Assembly (NCBI RefSeq): GCF_000213055.1 | Contig: NZ_CM001165.1 | Span: forward strand, 1,550,001 to 1,614,000 | Direction: 5' to 3' | Length of the DNA stretch: 64,000 bases | Source of the DNA: Streptomyces sp. Tu6071 | Lineage (GTDB): Bacteria > Actinomycetota > Actinomycetes > Streptomycetales > Streptomycetaceae | Part shown: positions 58,005 to 64,000 of the stretch, in pieces | How positions within the stretch are numbered: the first letter of the stretch is position 1 | Layout of the letters: each line of letters opens with the position of its first letter | The notes under the pieces: generated by a model | What the model saw: the letters and a program-made list of their open reading frames with translations, nothing else | The model's database searches: none | What the model was told of the DNA's origin: nothing | Made by a program: the position numbers and the translations under genes

Positions 58005-58207
58005 CCTGCCCCCTCCCTCCCACGCCGACCGCCCCGCACCCCGCCGGGGACCCGTTCCACGGTCGGGTGAATCGCCGGGGCGCCGACACACGGACCGTCC
58101 CCCACGGGTTCCGTGACGTATGGGGGCCGACGACACGTGGCGGACGCACCGTCCCGAAGACGCCAGGACGCCCCCGCCCGGAAGCCCGCGACGGCCCCAC
58201 CGCGCGC

Positions 58208-59083
58208 TCAGCCCGGAGGTGCCTCCCTGTACGGGACCGGCGCTCCGCTGAGCGCGTCGAGCAGGACCCGCCCACCGAGAGGCCGCTTGAGCCGCACCCG
58301 GACCGGCATGAGCTGCGCCTGCTTCGTGCACGGACCGGAGCCCCGGCCCTTCACGACGGACCCGGACAGCACGACGGCGTCCCGCCCCTCCAGAACCCCT
58401 ACGCGCGCACCCCCGTCGCACACACCGCGCACAGCGACCACGGTGACCGTGCGCCCGTCCCCACTGACCCCGCCAAGCCGGTCCAGCCGCCGACCGGGCA
58501 CGGAGCGGGTGGGGGCGATCGGGGAGCGTGGGGTGGGCGAGGAGGCCACGGCGGCCCGCCGGAGCGGGGTGTCGTAGCCGTCCAGCGCGAAGAGCCAGGC
58601 CGGGACGGTCGCCGGTCCACGCGTGGTGGCGACCCTCATCGTGCCGAGCCGCGCCCCGGTCACAGTGAGGTGCGGCTGCCCGCCGCCCCGGCCGAAGGCC
58701 ATCCGCGCGTACGAGTCCTGGACCCCCACGAGCGGCCGGACGACCGATGCCCGCCCCGGCCAGGCGACCCTGACCCCCGTCGTCCGGCTGCGAGGCAACT
58801 CCCCTTGCAGCGCAAATGCCCCCTGCTCATAGGCGCGTCGGTCACCCCTGCTCCGCCATCCCCCGCGCGGCAGCCGCACCGCACCGCCCACGGGGTGGTA
58901 TCCCGCCCGCCACGAGGCCGCCGCCTCGGAGCCCTCCCAGGCCGCCCCGACCCGCCGGGCCCGCTGCCGCAACACCTCCGCATCGTCCCCGGCGCCCCCC
59001 GCCTGCCTCCCACAACCCGCACCGACCACGAGCAACCCGACCGCGAGAGCCACCCGCGCCCCCACCCACCGCAAAGCGACCAC
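58208..59083 (-). CDS. Putative secreted lipoprotein, unknown function
   Basis: 291 residues. The signal peptide has hydrophobic core VALAVGLLVVGA and the lipobox VGAGC near residue 23. The mature part has no family I recognise; a beta-rich, arginine-rich domain with a Cys pair near the C-terminus (GVCDGG and PCTKQA) is visible. GTG start with GGGAGG six bases before it. The frame stays open far upstream with poorer codon bias. Neighbours are not functionally related. Confidence 0.7.
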   Translation of the reverse strand: MVALRWVGARVALAVGLLVVGAGCGRQAGGAGDDAEVLRQRARRVGAAWEGSEAAASWRAGYHPVGGAVRLPRGGWRSRGDRRAYEQGAFALQGELPRSRTTGVRVAWPGRASVVRPLVGVQDSYARMAFGRGGGQPHLTVTGARLGTMRVATTRGPATVPAWLFALDGYDTPLRRAAVASSPTPRSPIAPTRSVPGRRLDRLGGVSGDGRTVTVVAVRGVCDGGARVGVLEGRDAVVLSGSVVKGRGSGPCTKQAQLMPVRVRLKRPLGGRVLLDALSGAPVPYREAPPG

Positions 59084-59408
59084 CCCGAACCTCCCGGGAC
59101 CGACGACACCCCCTGGACGCCCCCGCACCACGAAACGTTCAGCCCCCGGGGCGGGCGCGCGCGGCCCCGCAGACTCTCGAACGACGCCGCGCCCGCAACC
59201 ACCGAAAGCCGCAGCGAGCAGCGGCCCCGGCCACGTTCCCGCAGGAGCGGAGCCGTATCTTCTCGCCCGCCCCGGCCCCGCAGAGCGAGTCCGCACCGAC
59301 CATCCCCGGGCCCGCCCCAGCCCACCGCCACTCCGGGCACGCCCCTCCCGGAAGACCGCACCCCGCCCCGCGTGCGCCGAGAGGGGGCGTCGCGGGGACG
59401 GCCAGCGG
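59084..59408. other. GC-rich intergenic region without a recognised gene
   Basis: 325 bases between the lipoprotein start and the next minus-strand gene stop. Open frames here are continuations of the lipoprotein frame or shadows. I see no regulatory motif, repeat or RNA gene. Confidence 0.5.
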
Positions 59409-59798
59409 TCAGGCGTCGGGGTCGACTTCGGGGTGCGTGAACCGCACGGGCTTGCCCAACGACCGCGCGTAGGCGATTTCGGCGCGCGTGCTGTCTCCGA
59501 TGTAGTCGCCGACGACGAGTACTTCATCCGCGAGGCGAATCTTCGCTCGATGCAGCTCGTCGAGCCGCACCTTCAGTGCCTGGGCCTCGGCAGGATCGGA
59601 CCACAGTTCGTGCGGCGACTTCATGTCGCAGCCCGGTTTGACGACGATCCTTCCGGCTGTGGTTTCCCGCAGATCGGCCTCGTTCATCTCGCTCATGAAG
59701 CGGGTGGAGCCGCAGATCACGACGACAGGCGGGAGGCGCAACAGCTCCTTCGCGTCGGCGAGCTTCTGCTCGGGGGTGAGCGGTCGCGTGGATGACAC
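59409..59798 (-). CDS. Nucleoside 2-deoxyribosyltransferase-like small protein
   Basis: 129 residues. PVVVICGSTRF near the start, KPGCDMKSPHELW in the middle and DEVLVVGDYIGDSTRAEIAYA follow the Rossmann-like pattern of the nucleoside 2-deoxyribosyltransferase / DUF4406 group. Catalysis is unproven. The GTG at 59798 is chosen for GGAGGAACC directly upstream; longer frames lack such a site. Confidence 0.75.
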   Translation of the reverse strand: MSSTRPLTPEQKLADAKELLRLPPVVVICGSTRFMSEMNEADLRETTAGRIVVKPGCDMKSPHELWSDPAEAQALKVRLDELHRAKIRLADEVLVVGDYIGDSTRAEIAYARSLGKPVRFTHPEVDPDA

Positions 59799-60272
59799 CG
59801 GTTCCTCCTGGTGGTGGTCCAAGGGTGGGCTGCGGAGACGAGACATACGGTGGCCAGGATCGTTCGGGGCGAAGGACGGCGACTGCCGCGCGACAGCACG
59901 CCATGCGGCGACGACTACGCATCGGCGGGGACGACAACCCGTTGGGGGAAGCATCCCGGCCTGGCGCCACGGCACGCCCACCGGTCGGCCATACGCCCCG
60001 GCTCAGCGACGCCGGACTGGTCGCCCTCGCCCCGGTGCGAGCCTTCGGTTCAACATGGCTGCTCCCGCGCCACCTCCGACCGCTCCGACCCGGCGGATGG
60101 AGACCGATGTACGGCCACCGCCCAATCCCTCGAACGCCCCACCGCCGCCCGGGCGTTGTCACGCCGTCTCACCCGCGCCGCGCCCGCCGAAGGCCGCCCT
60201 CGGACCACCTGTCCGCCGGCCCCTCCCCCACCGGACGCAGCGCCCCCGAACGCCGTATTCCCGCCGGGCCTC
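59799..60272. other. Intergenic region with a degraded transposase segment
   Basis: 474 bases. The middle holds a short transposase-like translation (see the pseudogene entry). The remainder shows no intact gene, RNA or clear regulatory motif. Confidence 0.5.
59980..60090 (+). pseudogene. Transposase relic (IS5/IS982-like N-terminal segment)
   Basis: In one plus-strand frame a segment reads RLSDAGLVALAPVRAFG, close to the RLSDAELVCLAVAQALLGF-type stretch in the N-terminus of IS5/IS982-family transposases. It then loses similarity within about 30 codons. No terminal repeats or remaining transposase are seen. It is a short relic at best. Confidence 0.35.
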
Positions 60273-60779
60273 CTACTGCCCCTTCGTCCCGTCCAGCAGT
60301 TCCCGCAGGATGTCCAAGTGGCCGTTGTGGCGGGCTGTTTCCTCCGTGAGGTGCAGGAGTATCCAGCGCAGGTCGGTGTGGCGGCCGTCGCGGGTGGGGC
60401 GTTGGGCCTGCTTGTCCAGGGGGGTGCGCGCGACCAGTTCGCGGTAGCGGGCGCTCTGGTCCGCGTAGGCGGCGAGCAGCCGCGGGAGCGGGGAGTCGAC
60501 GGCTATGCGCATCTCGCGGTCGGGGTCCTCGTCGGTCCAGGGGCCCTCGTCCTCCTCGCCGAGCAGGATCACCTGGAACCAGTAGTACTCGACCCACCGG
60601 AGGTGGTTGATCACCCCGCTCATCGTCATCAGCGGGGATCCGGGCAGGGGGGCCGTGCGGGCGTGCTCCGGGGAGACGCCCTCGCACTTGGCGCGGGCCG
60701 TGTCGCGCGCGTAGTCGAGGAACGTGGTGAGCTGCGTGCGCTCGTCCCACGCGGACGGCATGTCATCGATTCTTGTCAT
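60273..60779 (-). CDS. DinB-family protein (DUF664)
   Basis: 168 residues forming the four-helix DinB bundle. The metal-binding His candidates are in VINHLRWVEYYWFQ near residue 58 and HLTEETARHNGHLD near 147. Members are metal-dependent thiol transferases (bacillithiol or mycothiol type) or uncharacterised. The ATG at 60779 has GGGAGG upstream and overlaps the stop of the upstream DUF6099-like gene, so the two are coupled. Confidence 0.88.
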   Translation of the reverse strand: MTRIDDMPSAWDERTQLTTFLDYARDTARAKCEGVSPEHARTAPLPGSPLMTMSGVINHLRWVEYYWFQVILLGEEDEGPWTDEDPDREMRIAVDSPLPRLLAAYADQSARYRELVARTPLDKQAQRPTRDGRHTDLRWILLHLTEETARHNGHLDILRELLDGTKGQ

Positions 60780-61261
60780 CGCGCGCAGCCTCCCGGATCG
60801 CCTCTCCAGGTGTCGACCGGTTTTCCGCGCGCGGCCTCTTCCGCCGGTTCCTCCCACAGCCCCCGCAACACCCCGACCGCGTCCCGGCTGTTGCCCAGCG
60901 CTTCGATCGTTTCCATGCAGTCCGCGTACGTGCCGCTCTCCGCCGCCGTCGCGGCGAGGGGGATCAGCGCGTGGGCCGCCTCTTCGAGGAGCGCTTCCAG
61001 GGCGTCGAGGGCGCGCGGCGGGTCGGCGACCGACGTGAGGCGGCTCGCGCGGGGCCGGACGCACGGCGGGGCACCCGTGTCGCCCGTCCCGTGGAGCCTG
61101 CGGGCCTCGGCGCGCTGGGCAGGCGGGCCCGTCGCCGCGAGGACGCCGCCGACCGCGCGTGCCAGGGCCTGGGCCTGCCACGCCTCCCGTACCACCTCCG
61201 TCTCGGTGCGTGCCGCGCCCAGTGCCGCCGCCGTCACCACCGCGAGCCGTGTCGCGTCCAT
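60776..61261 (-). CDS. DUF6099-like hypothetical protein
   Basis: 161 residues, helical and alanine/glutamate-rich, with TEVVREAWQAQALARAVG near the start and a C-terminal TYADCMETIEALG segment. It resembles the streptomycete DUF6099 family from memory. The ATG at 61261 is chosen at the start of the conserved region. It overlaps the DinB start by four bases. Function unknown. Confidence 0.7.
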   Translation of the reverse strand: MDATRLAVVTAAALGAARTETEVVREAWQAQALARAVGGVLAATGPPAQRAEARRLHGTGDTGAPPCVRPRASRLTSVADPPRALDALEALLEEAAHALIPLAATAAESGTYADCMETIEALGNSRDAVGVLRGLWEEPAEEAARGKPVDTWRGDPGGCAR

Positions 61262-61413
61262 CCGTCCGTCCCCCGAAGTCCGTCCATCCGTTGCCGGTTC
61301 ACTACTCAGCGTGCTGGACGGAGCGCGACGCGGGAAGCCATCGCGGCACATCTGTGGATAACTTCGGGGAAGTCGCACAACGGCTCACTCCGAAGAGTGA
61401 CGAGATTTTCGTT

Positions 61414-61785
61414 TCAGCCGCTCTCCTCCACGGGAAACCTCTCCTCGTTCCTGTCGATCTTCGCGTGCAGGGCCCGCACCGGGTCGATGCCCAGGACGTG
61501 GCAGAACTGGAGGAGGTAGGCGAGGACGTCGGCGACTTCGTCGTGGACACGGAAGCCGGTCGCCGGATCGTCCAGGACGGCTGCCGACTGCTCGGGGGTC
61601 AGCCACTGGAAGATCTCCAGGAGCTCCGAGGTCTCCACGCTGAGCGCCGCCGCGAGGTTCTTCGGTGTGTGGTACTGCTCCCAGTCGCGGGCGGCGGCGA
61701 AGGCGGTGAGGCGCGCGCGCAACTCCTGAAGGGCCGTGTCCCAGGCGGTTTCCGGTGCCCCGGGCGGGGGTGTCTGACTCGTCAC
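61414..61785 (-). CDS. MazG-like nucleotide pyrophosphohydrolase (RS21-C6/DCTPP type)
   Basis: 123 residues, the size of a single-domain MazG-like enzyme. Metal-binding acidic pairs appear in VETSELLEIFQW (near residue 50) and HDEVADVLAYLLQF (near 81). Such enzymes hydrolyse non-canonical dNTPs. GTG start overlapping the stop of the upstream ATPase gene (GTGA), so translation is coupled. Confidence 0.9.
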   Translation of the reverse strand: MTSQTPPPGAPETAWDTALQELRARLTAFAAARDWEQYHTPKNLAAALSVETSELLEIFQWLTPEQSAAVLDDPATGFRVHDEVADVLAYLLQFCHVLGIDPVRALHAKIDRNEERFPVEESG

Positions 61786-63077
61786 CGCTCCGGTGTACCA
61801 CGTACCGCCGCGCCCACTTCCACGAGCCGCACCCCGGGGATCGCCCCCGGCGAGCCGCCCGGCGGCGCGGGCGGGCGGGAGAGCGCGCCGAGGAGGCGGA
61901 TGTGGCCGCGCGCGGCCATCCGTGCCGCCAGGTCCAGGAGCAGGGCGGCCTGGCGCTCGTCGAGGTGGAGGTCGAAGTCGTCCGCGAGGACGGTGAGCGT
62001 CTGGAGCGCGCCGGGCACCTCGCTCGCCGGGTCCACGTCGAGCACGCCGGGTCCGGTGAACAGCACCAACGCCATCGCCAGGTACCGCAGTTCACCGTCA
62101 CCGAGACGGGACAGCGGCGTCCCGGGGCCCTCGGGGCGCAGCAGCCGTGCCGCGATGCCGCCGCCGGGCAGCAGCTCGGTCGCGAGACCGTCGACGACGC
62201 CCGCGCAGCCCTCCCGTACGGACGCCTCCAGGAGCCCGTACCGCGTGCGGCACTCGCGCGCGGCGCGGTGCAGCACCTCCGCGAGGTTGGCGCAGTCCCG
62301 GCGCAGCAGCCCGTCACCGCCGGGGGCGGGCGGGCGCATCGCCGTGGGATCGGCGGCGCACGGGAAGAGGCTGCGCAGGGCGAGGACGGTCTGCTCGGCC
62401 GCCGCGAGGACGCGTCGTTGCTCCTTCGTACGGCCCGCGACGCGCAGCGGCAGGAGTGTGGTGCCGAGGAGGTCGTCGGGGAGCGGGGCGCGTGTGACGG
62501 CCGCGTTGCCCGCCGTGTGCCAGGCGGCCTGCACGGTGCGGCGGGCCGGGTCGCGCAGGGCGGTTTCGAGGTAGACGACTCCGTCGCCGCTGAGGCGCTC
62601 GCCCACGACGCGCAGTTCGGGCTCCGCCTGCACGGCGAGGTCGAGACGTACGGGTCCGGCGGGGCCGTCCGAGACGCAGCCGATGCGGAAGCCGCGCCGC
62701 CGCTGCGGGTCGGGGCGGGCGTTCTCGGGGACGGCGGCACGCGGATCGGGGAACGCCTCGGCGAGCGGGGCGCCGTTGCCGAGCGCGGCGAGTGCCGCGC
62801 AGGCGGCGAGCGCGGTCGACTTGCCGCCGCCGCTCGGTCCGGTGAGGAGGGTGACGGGGCCGAGGCGCAGGACGGTGGCGCGGTGCCCGGCGTAGGCGGA
62901 GAGACGGAGTTCGGTCAGGTGCGGCCGGGGCGTGGTGTCCGCGTTCCGGTCGGCGCGGCCCGCCTGACCGGGCACGCGCGCGGCGCTCCGCGCGGGGGCG
63001 TCGTCCGTGCCGGGCGGAACGGCTTGCGGTGACTCGGCGTCCTGCGCGGCGGGGCCGAGACCTGAGGTGGGAGGCAT
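61782..63077 (-). CDS. AAA/SMC-like ATPase coupled to a MazG-type enzyme
   Basis: 431 residues. Walker A GPSGGGKST is near residue 80, after a disordered N-terminus. An ABC-type signature-like segment LGDGELRYLAMALVLF lies near residue 320 and a Walker B/D-loop-like stretch LADDFDLHLDERQ near 365, with Asp where the catalytic Glu is expected. This is the RecF/AAA_21 arrangement with a short middle in place of a long coiled coil. Function unknown. ATG at 63077; no strong ribosome site. It overlaps the MazG-like gene by four bases. Confidence 0.82.
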   Translation of the reverse strand: MPPTSGLGPAAQDAESPQAVPPGTDDAPARSAARVPGQAGRADRNADTTPRPHLTELRLSAYAGHRATVLRLGPVTLLTGPSGGGKSTALAACAALAALGNGAPLAEAFPDPRAAVPENARPDPQRRRGFRIGCVSDGPAGPVRLDLAVQAEPELRVVGERLSGDGVVYLETALRDPARRTVQAAWHTAGNAAVTRAPLPDDLLGTTLLPLRVAGRTKEQRRVLAAAEQTVLALRSLFPCAADPTAMRPPAPGGDGLLRRDCANLAEVLHRAARECRTRYGLLEASVREGCAGVVDGLATELLPGGGIAARLLRPEGPGTPLSRLGDGELRYLAMALVLFTGPGVLDVDPASEVPGALQTLTVLADDFDLHLDERQAALLLDLAARMAARGHIRLLGALSRPPAPPGGSPGAIPGVRLVEVGAAVRGTPER

Positions 63078-63566
63078 GTGCGGAAGATAGACACGCCTCT
63101 CCGCGACGAACCGTTTCGCCTGGGGCGGCTTCCCACCATCGGGGGAAGCCGGGGAAAGGCCCGCCACCCCGCCGGGCGAACCTCGGCCCGCCGCATGCCC
63201 ACCGCCCTTACCCCGCCAGGCGGTACGCGAGCCGCTCACCGCACCGAACGGTGCGCGTTCCCGGCGACGCGGCCCGGCTTCACCGGCGGCGGGCACCCGC
63301 GCGCGGCGCTCGTGCGCGTGCTACGTACGGAGGTGCGGGGCGGATCGGCGTCGTTCGCCTCGCGGACAACGGCTCGCCGCCCGGACGACGGCTCACCCCC
63401 CGGACGACGGCTCGCCCCGCGGACGGCGCTCCGAAGAGGAACCGTTTCCCCGGAGCCGCCACCGTCCGGGGCTCCCGCGCCCCTACCCGCAGGGCGACAC
63501 CCCGGCCGCCCACCGAAGCGCGCGCCCGCGCCCCCCGTCGCGCGCTTCGCCGCAGGGGACGGCGTC
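63078..63566. other. Intergenic region without a recognised gene
   Basis: 489 bases between the ATPase start and the SepF-like stop, both on the minus strand. It contains the 19-bp tandem repeat listed separately. Open frames are arginine-rich shadows. A promoter for the ATPase-MazG pair should lie near 63080-63150, where A+T rises slightly. Confidence 0.55.
63364..63431. repeat. 19-bp tandem repeat, 3.6 copies
   Basis: GGACAACGGCTCGCCGCCC, GGACGACGGCTCACCCCCC and GGACGACGGCTCGCCCCGC start at 63364, 63383 and 63402, followed by a partial unit at 63421. It lies in the non-coding gap upstream of the ATPase gene. Confidence 0.8.
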
Positions 63567-63962
63567 TCAGCCGATCGTTCCCGTGCCCCGCACGCCCTCC
63601 ACCAGGCTCTGCACCTCGGTGCCGGGAGGGGCGAGCAGGAAGACGTTGCGGTCGACGCGATGCATGCCGCTGCCGAGCCCGAAGACCACGCCGCTGCTGA
63701 AGTCGAGCACGCGCTTGGCGGTCTCGCTCTCGGCGCCGCTGAGGTCGAGCAGCACGGGGATCTGCGCCATGAGCGTCTCGGCGACCTCCCGCGCGTCCGC
63801 GAACACGTTCACGCGCAGGACGACGAAGCGCCGGCGCGAGGCGGCCTCCGCGTCCGGGAGCGCGCTGTGTCCCGGCCAGGACGGCCAGGCGTCGCTGCTG
63901 CGCAGCGGTACGACCTGGGCGAGCCCTTCCCACTGCTCATCAGTGACGTCGTGGCTGTTCAC
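63567..63962 (-). CDS. SepF-like cell-division protein
   Basis: 131 residues. The SepF domain is recognised by FADAREVAETLMAQIPVLLD, ETAKRVLDFSSGVVFGL and a C-terminal VFLLAPPGTEV. SepF proteins anchor FtsZ to the membrane; Streptomyces encode several paralogues, and this one lacks the long N-terminal amphipathic region of the main SepF, so it is probably a paralogue. GTG start with a GGGGTGGGG site upstream. The gene is at the right end of the window. Confidence 0.85.
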   Translation of the reverse strand: MNSHDVTDEQWEGLAQVVPLRSSDAWPSWPGHSALPDAEAASRRRFVVLRVNVFADAREVAETLMAQIPVLLDLSGAESETAKRVLDFSSGVVFGLGSGMHRVDRNVFLLAPPGTEVQSLVEGVRGTGTIG

Positions 63963-64000
63963 TGCCCCACCCCGTCCGGGCTCGTACGATTGTCTGCATT

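Overview
The window is very GC-rich (well over 70 percent by eye), with strong G/C bias at third codon positions, many GTG starts, four-base ATGA/GTGA gene overlaps and DmdR/IdeR-type iron boxes. With bald-type gene content (LacI and gamma-butyrolactone-receptor-like regulators, CBM13 exoenzymes, Hen1-Pnkp, a SepF paralogue) this points firmly to a Streptomyces chromosome. I recognised 47 protein genes and no rRNA, tRNA or CRISPR.

Region 1 (1-15.3 kb) is a hydroxamate-siderophore locus. A giant NRPS gene runs leftwards off the window; three adenylation domains are visible: an N-methylating first module, a serine module and a module with an exact N5-hydroxyornithine code. A FecCD permease pair plus ATPase, an N5-hydroxyornithine formyltransferase and an ornithine N5-monooxygenase accompany it. 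Iron boxes lie between the NRPS and transporter genes and between the formyltransferase and monooxygenase genes. The set resembles coelichelin/scabichelin/erythrochelin-type pathways. A second iron-box-controlled uptake operon (ATPase, binding lipoprotein, fused double permease) lies at 36.0-40.2 kb.

Region 2 (15.4-24.6 kb): a LacI regulator precedes two secreted CBM13 proteins, a beta-helix protein and a GH30 glucanase-like enzyme, probably a polysaccharide-degradation unit. A divergent LysR/SnoaL-like pair and an OmpR-type two-component system follow.

Region 3 (24.6-35.9 kb): a DUF1800/DUF1501 Tat-type pair, an AlkZ-like DNA glycosylase, an acyl-CoA dehydrogenase, several small membrane or proline-rich proteins, a lipoprotein, an EntS-like MFS exporter and an unrecognised small protein built from ten-residue repeats.

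Region 4 (40.3-50.1 kb): a fatty-acid desaturase, an ArpA/ScbR-like TetR regulator, a HAD phosphatase, a DhaK-DhaL kinase pair, a GT4 glycosyltransferase, a DUF4389 membrane protein with a collagen-like N-terminus, and an HATPase anti-sigma-like protein whose 3' end runs into a 97-bp tandem repeat array.

Region 5 (50.1-64.0 kb): arginine deiminase and ornithine carbamoyltransferase, the Hen1-Pnkp RNA-repair operon, an F420-type LLM oxidoreductase, a lipoprotein, a transposase relic, DinB and DUF6099-like genes, a GTGA-coupled ATPase/MazG pair and a SepF-like protein. Functions are inferred from motifs read by eye; no database search was run.
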